NCBI RefSeq assembly: GCF_018449545.1
Contig: NZ_JAAVUR010000001.1
Span: forward strand, 62,001-126,000
Direction: 5' to 3'
DNA: 64,000 bases
Source: Granulicella sp. dw_53
Lineage (GTDB): Bacteria > Acidobacteriota > Terriglobia > Terriglobales > Acidobacteriaceae
Shown here one piece after another: positions 55,031 to 63,927 of this stretch. Numbering within the stretch: the first letter of the stretch is position 1; every line of letters starts with the position of its first letter. The position numbers and the translations under genes were made by a program. The notes beneath the pieces are model-generated. The model saw nothing but the letters and a program-made list of their open reading frames with translations. It did not search any database and was not told the origin of the DNA.

Positions 55031-55183
55031 GCCCGAAAACGGCGGCAGGGAGACACCTGGCCGGTTTCTCCCTGCACCTACTTCCAGCATCTCCGGCCCC
55101 GCTCGCCGGCTGCGCGCCAAGAGTCGAGTTCCTCCTCCTGGGCCTTCCCCCTTTAGTGAGGCGCCTTGGAAATATAAGTTGAA

Positions 55184-55888
55184 TCACTCTTCCGTCCGCA
55201 ATTCCATAGATCCGATGCCGACATTTGCTGAAAGCTCTCGGCCCCCTTTGCCACGGAATAATTGTTGCGTCGAAAGATGAGCGGTGGCTTTATCTGATCT
55301 GTGGTCACGAAAACTGCCGAGGCCAACGTGAGTGTCTAACTTGGAGTATTCCGAGTCACCACGCAGGTACAGTGTCAATTTCCCTATTCCTACATCAATC
55401 CGACAATCGCCTTGGATTGCGTCTCCTCGCATGCTCAATTCGCCAGTACCCAGATTGATGATCATCTGCGATGGTTTGTCTAGAGGCACGCGCAAGACAA
55501 TATGAGGATGCAGGTTCTTTGGGTATGCCAGAGAAACTATGGCATTATCCCCTTGTGATTCAATTGCCCTTACAAAAGAGGTCATGTCCTTTGCGGGGGT
55601 TCCTTGAAGCTCTATGCTCAGGTGTAGGCGACCGTCCAGCGCAGGAACAACAAGGACTTTTCCGGCGCAGATGATCACCTGTAAGGTTGCGTGGTCCTTC
55701 ATAGAACGGGTCAATTGGAGGCTTTGTGAATCCTTCATGTCCCCATCGACATAGCTGTATGTTGTGCCAGCCGGTTCCACACCACAGACACTTTGAGCGG
55801 CGTACATCCGGGAGGAACTCAGCATAAGCAGGGTCAGCAGCGAGCAAATGATCGATAACCTTATGGGAGCTGAGAGGGATTGCCTCAT
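55184..55888 (-). CDS. Secreted DUF4097-like beta-repeat protein
   Basis: This 234-residue exported protein has a signal peptide (RLSIICSLLTLLMLSSS) and a C-terminal half of regular short beta repeats (MIINLGTGELSMRGDAI, CRIDVGIGKLTLYLRG, LDTHVGLGSFRD, LSANVGIGSMELR). These resemble the parallel beta-helix-like repeats of DUF4097/adhesin-type domains. It is the third gene of the padR-permease operon, 30 bases after the permease. It could be the envelope partner of the permease. The exact family is uncertain. Confidence 0.65.
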   Translation of the reverse strand: MRQSLSAPIRLSIICSLLTLLMLSSSRMYAAQSVCGVEPAGTTYSYVDGDMKDSQSLQLTRSMKDHATLQVIICAGKVLVVPALDGRLHLSIELQGTPAKDMTSFVRAIESQGDNAIVSLAYPKNLHPHIVLRVPLDKPSQMIINLGTGELSMRGDAIQGDCRIDVGIGKLTLYLRGDSEYSKLDTHVGLGSFRDHRSDKATAHLSTQQLFRGKGGRELSANVGIGSMELRTEE

Positions 55889-55918
55889 GGATGTGTCCTT
55901 AGGAGTTGCCTCAGAAAC

Positions 55919-58585
55919 TCATTCGCTACGGAGCGCCCTCATGGGATCCGTCGATGCTGCTCGGTTTGCTGACGGAAGGCACGCGAGTATGCCTATAACC
56001 GCAAGACTGGCCGTCAGGCCGGCCAACAGAAGAGCATCCTGCGCAGCATTTATTCTCACTACTGTAGCCAATATTGTTCTTAGCGCTAGTGTTAGCCCCC
56101 ATCCAATACTGACACCGCCTAGCATCAGCAAGGACACTCGACCCAGCACCACTCGTGTCACTTGTGCACGCGTTGACCCGAGTGCCATCCGTATGCCAAT
56201 CTCCCGTGTGCGTGATTCAACCTCGTAATTGACGAGCCCAAATAGGCCAATGATGGCCAGCAGCAGTGCGAACGAAGCAAATATCCCCAAAAGCCAACTC
56301 TCCATACGTTGAAAAATTAGTGTCTCACTCACTACTTGACTCATCGTACTTGGCGTTTTGAATGGCACTGTCGGATCAACCTCGTGGAGCGCATTACGTA
56401 GGGATGGAACCAGCGCAGATAGATCTCCATTTGACCGCACCACTAGCGTCATATTGCCGAGATAGTCTCTCCTTAACTTCGGGTCAAGCTCGTCCATCAG
56501 CTCGTCCATTTCCGCCAGCGGCGAATCTTGCAGATTCTGTCGGACATCTGTCACGACACCCACGATACCCATCTTCAATTTTATTTTCGGGTCGTTATCA
56601 ATATGTGCGCCGACAGGATCGTCGCCATTCGGGAAGAATTTTCTTTGAAAAGCCGCGTTCACGATTACAGTCCCCGCCGGATTGATGTCAGCCCTGTCTT
56701 GTTCCGAAGACAGCATTCGCCCTCGTGTAAGCTTGATACCCATTGCGTCGAAGTATCCCCTCGAAACAAACCGGATTTCTGCCGACATTTGTTGATTCGT
56801 CGGATACGGAGCATGCCCCGCGATATGGACGTCTTGGCTGCTCCCCCAACTCTGCACTGGTAAGTTATCAATCACGCCAACACCCTCGACCCCAGGTAAA
56901 TGAGAAATTCTCTCTAATAGCGGCTGATAGAAGCCCGTCACAGGGTCGCGGCCAACATATCGCCCAGGCGACAGATCGATCTCTGTTGCAAGAATCGTGG
57001 ATGGGTTGAAGCCCAGATCCGTTTTGAGCATCTCTCTCAAGTTCCTCAGAAGCAGTCCAGAGACCATCAGCAGCACTAATGAAAATCCAACTTGGATAAC
57101 TACAAATGTCGATTGGAGGCGGCGCTGGTTTCGTCCGGCTCCCGCCCCTGCAGTATTTGCACGTAAGGCCCAGTTAGGGTCGGTGCCTGATAGCCGCACA
57201 GCAGGCGTAAGTGATGCCAAAATACTGGTCAGCAGTGAGAGCCCCAGCGCAACAGCTACAACAGTTAGATTTAGGTGCACATCCGCGCCACGCGCCATTG
57301 CATTTATCAAAAAGACATTGAACGCCTTCAACAGGAGCCAACTTGCTAGAAGGCCGCCGCCAAGCCCACATATACAAAGCACCATGCTTTCGCTCAGCAG
57401 TTGCTGTACCAGCCGCCCTCGACTCGCGCCCACCGCTGCCCGCAGAGCCATCTCGCGATCTCGCTTTACACCCCTAGCGAGCAATAAGCCTGCGATGTTG
57501 ACGCAGGCAATCCCCAACAACGCCAGACACGCCAACGCCAACATTACAAGCGGGCCGTTTACCTTTCCCCCGCTGGTCAAACTGTTCACGTCCTCGGTTA
57601 AAGCGATCAGATTTCCGGTGAGTTTGCCGTCCGTATTGGGATGCGCTCTTCCAATGTCTGATAGAACTCGATCAATATCCGCCAGCGCCCTGTCGCGTGG
57701 CACTCCATCCTTTATCAGCCCCACTAGTCTCACCCAACGCGCCCCCCGTTGCTTTCTCTGTGCCTCGCTCGGGTGCAAGGGAGTGTAGATCACGTTGTGA
57801 GCTGACAGAGGAAACCGGAAACCAGATGGCATTACCCCGATTACCGTATAAGGAATGCCGCCCAGCCGTATTACCTTGCCGACCACATTTGTCTGGCTGG
57901 CAAAGGTTGTTTTCCAAACCTCGTAGCTTAAGACCGCTATGTCGTCTCTGCCAGGTTGGTCCTCCCCGAGAAGATAGGTCCGCCCTAGTATTGGCTTAAC
58001 TCCAAAGGCCGTGAAGAAGTTATCTGTTCCCCTGATGAGCCTTACTGATGCTGGACCCGAAGGGCCCTCGAGATTCGAATTATCTATACCGCCTGCGTAT
58101 CCGGCCAGGGCATCGAAGGTCTTTAGCTGTGCCCGCATATCAACATAGCTTGGATATGAATACGCCTGCGCAAGGCCGGTTCGCGATGCCATCACCGGAA
58201 CTACGAGCCGCTCTTGATGAGCGAAGGGCAGTGGTCGTAGCAGTATGGCGTCCATTACGCTGAATACTGCTGCTGATGCCCCAATTCCTAGCGAGAGCGC
58301 GACGATCGCGACGATCGCGAAAGCTGGTGCTCTTTGCAACTGACGAAGTGCAAATCGAACATCATTCAAGATGGATTCGAATATGGGCCACTGCCAGATT
58401 TCGCGGCTACGCTCTTCGAGTATCGTCGCGTTGCCGAATTCACGCTTTGCTTGGAACTCGGCGGCTTTTCGGTCCATTCCACTCTCTACAAGGCGTTCAG
58501 TTTTCTCTTCCAAGTGAAGGCGCATTTCTTCGGCAAGATCGTCGTAAATCTTGCCTCGCGTGACAGCTTGTTTGAGCCAGTTCAT
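55919..58585 (-). CDS. Acidobacterial ADOP-type FtsX/MacB permease
   Basis: This 888-residue protein has the ADOP plan known from Acidobacteriota. An N-terminal cytoplasmic helix bundle (EEMRLHLEEKTERLVESGM, AEFQAKREFGNATILEE) precedes two MacB_PCD/FtsX units, each with a periplasmic domain and hydrophobic helices (AFAIVAIVALSLGIGASAA; LLGIFASFALLLAIIGLFGL). No ATPase is encoded nearby. The role is probably export or mechanical signalling across the inner membrane. It follows padR by 11 bases with an AGGAG ribosome site. Intact ADOPs are often found in large families per genome. Confidence 0.88.
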   Translation of the reverse strand: MNWLKQAVTRGKIYDDLAEEMRLHLEEKTERLVESGMDRKAAEFQAKREFGNATILEERSREIWQWPIFESILNDVRFALRQLQRAPAFAIVAIVALSLGIGASAAVFSVMDAILLRPLPFAHQERLVVPVMASRTGLAQAYSYPSYVDMRAQLKTFDALAGYAGGIDNSNLEGPSGPASVRLIRGTDNFFTAFGVKPILGRTYLLGEDQPGRDDIAVLSYEVWKTTFASQTNVVGKVIRLGGIPYTVIGVMPSGFRFPLSAHNVIYTPLHPSEAQRKQRGARWVRLVGLIKDGVPRDRALADIDRVLSDIGRAHPNTDGKLTGNLIALTEDVNSLTSGGKVNGPLVMLALACLALLGIACVNIAGLLLARGVKRDREMALRAAVGASRGRLVQQLLSESMVLCICGLGGGLLASWLLLKAFNVFLINAMARGADVHLNLTVVAVALGLSLLTSILASLTPAVRLSGTDPNWALRANTAGAGAGRNQRRLQSTFVVIQVGFSLVLLMVSGLLLRNLREMLKTDLGFNPSTILATEIDLSPGRYVGRDPVTGFYQPLLERISHLPGVEGVGVIDNLPVQSWGSSQDVHIAGHAPYPTNQQMSAEIRFVSRGYFDAMGIKLTRGRMLSSEQDRADINPAGTVIVNAAFQRKFFPNGDDPVGAHIDNDPKIKLKMGIVGVVTDVRQNLQDSPLAEMDELMDELDPKLRRDYLGNMTLVVRSNGDLSALVPSLRNALHEVDPTVPFKTPSTMSQVVSETLIFQRMESWLLGIFASFALLLAIIGLFGLVNYEVESRTREIGIRMALGSTRAQVTRVVLGRVSLLMLGGVSIGWGLTLALRTILATVVRINAAQDALLLAGLTASLAVIGILACLPSANRAASTDPMRALRSE

Positions 58586-58596
58586 ACAATGTGCTC

Positions 58597-58941
58597 CTAT
58601 GACTTAGCCGGGGCGAGAACCAGAGAAATGCCTTCCAGCATTCGCTCGAAACGAAAGACTTCGTGCTCCAGATGCTTGATCCCTGCTGGGGTGATTTTGT
58701 AGAGCCGGATCTTGCGATTGGTGTCAGAAATCTTCCACTCCGCTTTCAGAAACTCTTCTTTGAGCATTCGTTGCAAAGCGGGATAAAGGGAACCCTCTTC
58801 TACCTGTAACAACTCATTGGAGCGTTCTTTGATGTGCTGCACGAGCGCATATCCGTGCATGGGCTGATAACGAACTGACTGGAGAATCATCATCTCCAGT
58901 GCGCCAGGAAACAGATCACGTTGTTGTGGAGATTTCGCCAT
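58597..58941 (-). CDS. PadR-family transcriptional regulator
   Basis: This 114-residue winged-helix regulator comprises DLFPGALEMMILQSVRYQ, MHGYALVQHIKERSNEL, EEGSLYPALQRMLKE, and a C-terminal wing and dimer helix (KIRLYKITPAGIKHLEHE). It lies directly upstream of the ADOP permease on the same strand and most likely represses this operon, the standard arrangement in Acidobacteriota. The upstream gap to the divergent gene at 59,039 contains an AT-rich promoter-like stretch (TATACCCCTATTTTC region). Confidence 0.9.
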   Translation of the reverse strand: MAKSPQQRDLFPGALEMMILQSVRYQPMHGYALVQHIKERSNELLQVEEGSLYPALQRMLKEEFLKAEWKISDTNRKIRLYKITPAGIKHLEHEVFRFERMLEGISLVLAPAKS

Positions 58942-59038
58942 ATACCCCTATTTTCTACACGCATAGAGTAAAATAGTCAAGAGGCCGCGAACTCAACCCA
59001 ATCTCCCTATTACGCAGAGCAAAGAGAGAACTGAAACA

Positions 59039-59248
59039 GTGTCCATAGACCTTGGTAAACCCCACGACCCCTTTGTGCATGTTCATGTATGCGTTCATTG
59101 CGGAATCGCATTCCGCAGAGAAGAATTTGAGGATGGAGCACAGACAACGGGCATATATCCTTGCCGAAAATGTGGCGTAGAAGGCCCTCTCAATATCGAG
59201 ATACGTGCAGTCGATACACTTGAGAAAGACCCCGGCAAATCGGAGTAG
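59039..59248 (+). CDS. Small zinc-ribbon protein
   Basis: This 69-residue protein starts with GTG and has two CxxC pairs (VCVHCG at residues 18-21 and PCRKCG near 42-45) spaced as in zinc ribbons. It is divergent to padR and convergent to the LysR gene, which ends one base after it. Function unknown. The GTG start has only a weak ribosome site, so translation is plausible but not certain. Confidence 0.55.
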   Translation: MSIDLGKPHDPFVHVHVCVHCGIAFRREEFEDGAQTTGIYPCRKCGVEGPLNIEIRAVDTLEKDPGKSE

Positions 59249-59249
59249 A

Positions 59250-60185
59250 TCATCCGGTCAGAGGCAGTCTGCTCTGTCTCCGTTGCGCGACCTCACTCAG
59301 CTTCCTGCCAGCGGCCTTCACAAATTCGTTAAGAAGTCGCGACTTGCTATCTGCTCGAACAGCGAGACTCGTGACGAGGCGAAGCCGATCTTCCGCGAGA
59401 GGACGAATCGTGATGCCATCTCGTGCGATGCGCCAAGCTGCGGCTCGCGGAAGCAGAGTCAGGCCATGATGCTCGCGCACTAATCCAGACGCCTCTTCCG
59501 GGCTGGTGAAGTGATAGATGTCGGTGGGATATACCTCCTTGTCGGCAGCCACCGTCTGGATTTGGTCGTATAGATACGCGTTGATATGGGGACCAAGAAG
59601 CATCCAGAGGCGGCGCTCCATCTGTTGCAATCGCACCTCTTGGTACGCGGCTAGTTCATCGCCGGTTTGCATCGCGACGTAATAAGGATTTGTCGCTATC
59701 TCCAGAGTGCTCAGCTTGCTCTTCTGCGGTACGCCGGTGATGAGCGCCACGTCCAGCGTTCCTGCGATGACTTGTTGAGCCAATACGTTTGAATAGTTGC
59801 TCCACAGCTTGATCTTCATAGCCGGAAATAATGGAAGCTGGATCGACTGAAGAATCGAGACAAGGAAGGGGTCCATATAAGAGGACTTACCCACATTCAG
59901 GATCTCGGTAGAGCCGTCGATTACAGCCCTGGCAGAAAGGATGGCGCGCTCGGCGTGGAAGACGACCTCGCGGGCTTCCGCGAGGAACACCTCACCGGCC
60001 GGAGTCAGTTCAGCTGCCTGATGTTGGTGCTCAAAGAGACGCAGCCCGACAGACCGTTCCAGACGAAAAATCTGCTTACTGAGCGTGGGTTGGCTCATGT
60101 TCAACCTGTCTGCCGCTCGTCCGAAGTGCAGCTCTTCCGCAAGTACAATCGCCGCTTGAAGCAGGCTTATATCTGGTAAGACCAT
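59250..60185 (-). CDS. LysR-family transcriptional regulator
   Basis: This 311-residue LysR protein has an N-terminal winged HTH (LLQAAIVLAEELHFGRAADR, LNMSQPTLSKQIFRLE) and a substrate-binding-type effector domain (GTLDVALITG, ASGLVREHHGLTLLP). The ATG at 60,185 starts the conserved part; 14 extra codons upstream are not needed. No metabolic gene is divergent to it. The neighbour on the right is the excisionase gene, so it may control element genes or a distant target. Confidence 0.9.
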   Translation of the reverse strand: MVLPDISLLQAAIVLAEELHFGRAADRLNMSQPTLSKQIFRLERSVGLRLFEHQHQAAELTPAGEVFLAEAREVVFHAERAILSARAVIDGSTEILNVGKSSYMDPFLVSILQSIQLPLFPAMKIKLWSNYSNVLAQQVIAGTLDVALITGVPQKSKLSTLEIATNPYYVAMQTGDELAAYQEVRLQQMERRLWMLLGPHINAYLYDQIQTVAADKEVYPTDIYHFTSPEEASGLVREHHGLTLLPRAAAWRIARDGITIRPLAEDRLRLVTSLAVRADSKSRLLNEFVKAAGRKLSEVAQRRQSRLPLTG

Positions 60186-60328
60186 GCGTATCCTCCAGAG
60201 ACCGGGGAATTCTTGGAAGGACGGCAAACAATTCAGAATCGGGTGCGATCAAGTCCCCGACTGTGAGAAGCATTTTACCTCTCAAAACCCACTCCTGACA
60301 CTATGCCTTTTGTGCCTCCCGGCCAGCC

Positions 60329-60373
60329 GTCATGCCCCACAGGCATAACGACCGCCCAAAATTTCATTGGACG
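60329..60373 (+). promoter_or_regulatory. Copy B of the repeated control element, before the excisionase gene
   Basis: A hairpin (GTCATGCC...GGCATAAC, one mismatch in the stem) at 60,329-60,349 is followed 35 bases from its start by TCATTGGACG (60,364-60,373). The spacing is identical to copy A before virB2. This suggests one regulator or one promoter type for the excision and transfer genes. Confidence 0.55.
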
Positions 60374-60441
60374 ATTCCGACGGTACGCGCGACCCTCGCT
60401 TGTGAATGAGAAAGCAAGGTGCGGTCGCAAAAGGAGTCCTC

Positions 60442-60669
60442 ATGTCCGACGAGAAGAAACCCCCAGCAAGCGTAGGCGGCCCGAACGGGCGGATCGACCG
60501 CGAACCATTGCTGGACAGCTATCAGGCCGCCGCGATCCTCAAGGTTCATCCGAGGACGCTCCAGAGACTCGTTCATCGTGGCGAAATTGCTGCGGTGCAT
60601 GTGGGCAAGCTCTGGCGTTTTAGAGCGTCCTCTTTGACCGCGTGGATCGACCGAGACATTGCAAGTTGA
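60442..60669 (+). CDS. xis: Excisionase-type HTH protein
   Basis: This 75-residue protein has a MerR/excisionase-family helix-turn-helix (LDSYQAAAILKVHPRTLQRL, with the wing GKLWRFRAS). It lies 105 bases before the integrase in the same direction behind AAAAGGAG, the usual place of an ICE recombination directionality factor. It should bend att DNA and favour excision. Confidence 0.8.
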   Translation: MSDEKKPPASVGGPNGRIDREPLLDSYQAAAILKVHPRTLQRLVHRGEIAAVHVGKLWRFRASSLTAWIDRDIAS

Positions 60670-60774
60670 CGGTTGAAAAGCAAAGCATTCCTTCGGTTTT
60701 TGGTGATTTTCCCGAGCGATAGCGGTACGCTGATTACAGCTATCCGTGCCGGGAAATCAAGAAAAGGAACCTTG

Positions 60775-62019
60775 ATGGAACGTGCATGTTATCAATTTGG
60801 AAATTTAACCAGAAAGAAGCGGGCGAAGGGGCCAGACACCTGGGAGTTTCGGTTTTACGAACCGACGGAGCACGGAGAGCGCAGACGAAAGTCTTGCATC
60901 GTCGGCAACGTCGCACAGTATCCAACCAAAGCTCAGGCGCAGAAAGCAGTCGAAGCTCTTCTCCTAAAACTCAACTCTGAAACTCCACAGCAGCGTTTGG
61001 CAGTGGTGACGTTCGGCGCGATCTGCGACCGCTACCTCAAGGAAGAGATGCCGGAACGGTACTCGACCTCGAAGTCGTATCAGTCGAATATCAAGAACCA
61101 CCTGAAGCCGCGTTGGGGCGACTACTTGCTCGACCGCATCCGTCCGATGGCAGTTGAGGATTGGCTGAAGAAACTCCCTATGGCTCCGAAGTCGAAGACC
61201 CATATCCGAAGCGTGATGCACTTGATGTATGAGTGCGCTACACGTTGGGAGTTGTTCACCGACAAGAGAAACCCGATTGCGTTGGTTCGCATAAAAGACG
61301 GCAGCAAGCGCCGTCAGCGTCCAGCGATCGTCACTGTGGACCAGTTCAAAGCCATCATAGCGCTACTGAAAGAGCCGTATCGCACGATGGCCTATATCGC
61401 CCAATGCCTCGGTCTTCGCGTGAGCGAGATCGCGGCGCTTCAGTGGGATGACTTCGATTTTGAGAAGAATCAGCTTCTCGTTCAGCGCAGCATCGTGAAC
61501 GGAAACGTGGATGATGTCAAAACCGAATACTCCCAGGATTATGTTCCGTTGCACCCGTCGTTGACTGAGGTGATCTTGGAGTGGAGTAAGGAGGCTGTCC
61601 CGACGAAGGAGGGCTGGCTCTTTGCAAATCCCATCACCGAGCAGCCTTATTTCCCGACGGAGATTCAGAGGCGTCACCTCCGGCCTGCCGGATGGTGTCT
61701 GGTGGAGTGCCCGAAGTGTGGTGTTGGTACGGGCGTTTGGTGTCGGCAAGATCGTCCGACACCAAACGGCGGTCGCTTACCTATCCACAAGGAGCGCCGA
61801 GCCGCAGCCGGGAAGTACAGCTCGATTGGTTGGCATACGTTCCGCCATACCTATCGTTCGTGGCTGGACGAGACCGGAGCGCCGATGAAGGTGCAACAGG
61901 AATTGATGCGTCATGCCTCGATCCAGACGACGATGAATGTCTATGGACAAGCCATGTCGTCATCGAAAAGAGAAGCGAATGGGAAGGTTGTGGAGATGGT
62001 GCTGAAAGCGAGCGCCTAA
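60775..62019 (+). CDS. int: Tyrosine integrase of ICE1
   Basis: This 414-residue phage-type tyrosine recombinase has an N-terminal arm domain, a core-binding domain (FGAICDRYLKEEMPERY), and catalytic residues Arg215 (LGLRVSE), His354 and Arg357 (WHTFRHTY), His380 (RHAS) and Tyr390 (NVYG). Between the Arg and His boxes is an insert with Cys308, Cys312, Cys315 and Cys323, which looks like a small zinc site and is unusual for the family. The ATG at 60,775 follows AAAAGGAAC. It lies 74 bases from the tRNA-Met fragment it presumably uses. Confidence 0.93.
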   Translation: MERACYQFGNLTRKKRAKGPDTWEFRFYEPTEHGERRRKSCIVGNVAQYPTKAQAQKAVEALLLKLNSETPQQRLAVVTFGAICDRYLKEEMPERYSTSKSYQSNIKNHLKPRWGDYLLDRIRPMAVEDWLKKLPMAPKSKTHIRSVMHLMYECATRWELFTDKRNPIALVRIKDGSKRRQRPAIVTVDQFKAIIALLKEPYRTMAYIAQCLGLRVSEIAALQWDDFDFEKNQLLVQRSIVNGNVDDVKTEYSQDYVPLHPSLTEVILEWSKEAVPTKEGWLFANPITEQPYFPTEIQRRHLRPAGWCLVECPKCGVGTGVWCRQDRPTPNGGRLPIHKERRAAAGKYSSIGWHTFRHTYRSWLDETGAPMKVQQELMRHASIQTTMNVYGQAMSSSKREANGKVVEMVLKASA

Positions 62020-62092
62020 ACCATGAATTTTCTTATTGGGAGATATTGGGAGTCGGTCGTTTGTACCCGATTCCTCTAAGTGGTTGATTCTT

Positions 62093-62138
62093 TGGTTGCG
62101 GGGGTAGGATTTGAACCTACGACCTTTGGGTTATGAGT
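62093..62138 (-). other. tRNA-Met 3' fragment, attachment site between two ICEs
   Basis: On the minus strand the bases read CTCATAA (an anticodon loop with CAU), AACCC, the variable region, a normal T arm (GGTTCAAATCC) and an acceptor 3' strand ending CCA. The D arm and 5' acceptor strand are absent on the right side. Integration at tRNA 3' ends leaves such a partial copy at the far end of an element. Its 3' end faces the ICE1 integrase, so the intact tRNA should lie to the right beyond ICE2. Confidence 0.8.
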
Positions 62139-62353
62139 GGCGGTAGAAACGTAGTTTCAACGAGTTGCACGGCCTGATCGGTAGTGTAACAGAGTCGTAA
62201 GTTATTGAAAATACGTTGAGTGAATTCTTACGCGGGGTTGGTTTGGGGTTGAAACGGGAGACCCGTTAAATTCCGACCCCACGGCACGATACTCGAACAA
62301 TACCTTGACGATACTAATAGAAGACTTTATCATTCATGTAGAGGTGACCAAAA

Positions 62354-62728
62354 ATGCTGGCGACCCCTACCTTCGTAAGCGCCGATCCCGCCCTCTTCAA
62401 TCCACAGTCCGGACGGCTTGATGCCGCACGGATTGCAGGCGAGATTCAACTGCCCGTCTCAACGATTGCTGAGGCCATCGGAAAGAAAGCTCCGAGTGTT
62501 CGCAAGCATCCCGACGCAAGCAGCCTGCAGCCAGAGCTGCGCCGTGTGTACCGGATTTGGGTGGCCATCGTGGAACTCTACGCCGGTAACAAGAAGAGCG
62601 CCCGCATCTTCCTCAATGCACCGAACAGACAACTTGAGAACCAAGCTCCTGTCGAGTTCATTGAGAAGGGCGATCTCAAGCCCCTCGAAAGCCTCGTCGA
62701 AGCGATGAGCGCGAGACAGCCCGTATAG
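62354..62728 (+). CDS. Xre/MbcA/ParS-type antitoxin
   Basis: This 124-residue protein has an N-terminal HTH-like half (DAARIAGEIQLPVSTIAEAI) and the C-terminal MbcA/ParS/Xre domain with KSARIFLNAPNRQLENQAPV and ESLVEAM, which covers the RES toxin active site. It lies 12 bases before the RES gene behind GAGGTGACC. It is the first gene of ICE2, where ICE1 has a PIN module. Confidence 0.88.
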   Translation: MLATPTFVSADPALFNPQSGRLDAARIAGEIQLPVSTIAEAIGKKAPSVRKHPDASSLQPELRRVYRIWVAIVELYAGNKKSARIFLNAPNRQLENQAPVEFIEKGDLKPLESLVEAMSARQPV

Positions 62729-62740
62729 CGAGTTTCTGAT

Positions 62741-63352
62741 TTGCACTCCACTGACCGACTTCTTCGCGCTCTCGAAAACGCTCCGGTTGCCCCGTTCTCG
62801 GGCTTCGTATACCGGACGATTGCGGAGCGGTGGCGCGATACTCCACTGTCGGCAATCGGCTCCATCCGCACGGGAGGCCGCTACAACGTTCCTAATAGTT
62901 TTCCTGTTCTCTATTGCGCTGACAGCCAGATGACGGCCTTATTGGAGGTCCAAGCCCTGTTTGCGACAGCAGACGGGCGGTTGCACGGCGCTCCGAGGAA
63001 CCCCGACCTGGTTCTCACCCTCCGCTGCGAACTCGCGCGCGTCCTCGACCTTACCGTCGACACTTTCTATCGAGAGCTTGGAACGACCCGTGAAGAGCTC
63101 GTCAGCTTCACGCCGTCCCGCTTCATAGCAAACGCTCGTGGTCAGGAAACGCCGACACAAAGACTCGGGGCTGCTTGCTCTTTTACCGGCCATATTTCCG
63201 CGTTGAAAGTTCCCAGTGCTGCAAACGAAACGGGCTTCTGCCTCGACGTGTTCCCGGACTCGCTACTCGTCAATGAAACAGTGTCGATCTTGGATGACAG
63301 CGGCAGACTTGAGGCTCTGGTTCAGGGCATGATTCCCCGTCCTAAGAAGTGA
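62741..63352 (+). CDS. RES-domain toxin (NAD+ phosphorylase type)
   Basis: This 203-residue RES-family protein has the expected active-site pieces: an Arg in GFVYRTI near residue 25, GGRYNVPNSFPVLYCAD near residue 46, and a Glu in TALLEVQALF near residue 69. RES toxins deplete NAD+ when not bound by their antitoxin. It starts at TTG 12 bases after the antitoxin stop, which would lower its translation relative to the antitoxin. This fits addiction or defence by NAD loss, and ICE1 next door also carries NAD-linked TIR genes. Confidence 0.87.
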   Translation: MHSTDRLLRALENAPVAPFSGFVYRTIAERWRDTPLSAIGSIRTGGRYNVPNSFPVLYCADSQMTALLEVQALFATADGRLHGAPRNPDLVLTLRCELARVLDLTVDTFYRELGTTREELVSFTPSRFIANARGQETPTQRLGAACSFTGHISALKVPSAANETGFCLDVFPDSLLVNETVSILDDSGRLEALVQGMIPRPKK

Positions 63353-63467
63353 CCACTGCTGCACCAAGAACACGAGCTTTCCCCTTCAAATCCTGTTTCG
63401 CTCCGCGATCCGAATGCCTCTGACATTCGAGACTTATTCTCCCTCTGAATAAGAGACCTCTCCGCAT

Positions 63468-63529
63468 TTATTGGACGGGGCGCAACGAACCAGCCTACGT
63501 TGGCGCATATCGCAACCGATTCCCGGTTG
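63468..63529 (+). promoter_or_regulatory. Leader of the second transfer operon, copy C
   Basis: TTATTGGACG at 63,468-63,477 matches the TCATTGGACG of copies A and B. A perfect hairpin (CAACCG-N5-CGGTTG, 63,513-63,529) stands just before the virB2 ribosome site, as in copy A, but with a different sequence. The GTCATGCC hairpin is absent here. Confidence 0.45.
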
Positions 63530-63543
63530 AAATGAGGTGCCAA

Positions 63544-63912
63544 ATGCAGATCAAACTCAAGTTCGACTCGCGGCTCGCCAATCGGTGGGCTGAACGCTTT
63601 TCCAAACAACGTGTCATCCATGCCGCGCGAGTGCTGGCACCAACGCTTCTCGTGCTATCCCTCACAACCGCTGCTCACGCTCAAGGCACGATGGACTTCT
63701 CAGGAGCGCAGACGCTCATGGGCACGTTCAAAACTTTTGCCATGTACGCCGGTGCCGTCATTTGTCTTGGTGGCCTGATCTTCGCCGGCATCCGCATGAT
63801 GTCCGGACGGTTTCAGGACGCTATTCCCGGACTCTTCGGTGCGCTTTTTGGCGCCGGGGTTCTCGGCTGGGGAGCTGGCTGGATCGGCTCTCTTACCGGG
63901 CAGTCGATGTAG
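63544..63912 (+). CDS. virB2: Second conjugal pilin VirB2/TrbC (ICE2)
   Basis: This 122-residue pilin precursor's mature part differs from the ICE1 copy in only a few residues (FAMYAGAVICLGG against FCIYAGAVICFGG). The leader (MQIKLKFDSRLANRWAERF) is unrelated, with a signal peptide ending near AHAQG. The ATG at 63,544 follows GAGGTG. It shows that a second, closely related transfer operon begins here. Confidence 0.9.
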   Translation: MQIKLKFDSRLANRWAERFSKQRVIHAARVLAPTLLVLSLTTAAHAQGTMDFSGAQTLMGTFKTFAMYAGAVICLGGLIFAGIRMMSGRFQDAIPGLFGALFGAGVLGWGAGWIGSLTGQSM

Positions 63913-63927
63913 GAGGTGACATCGGCT

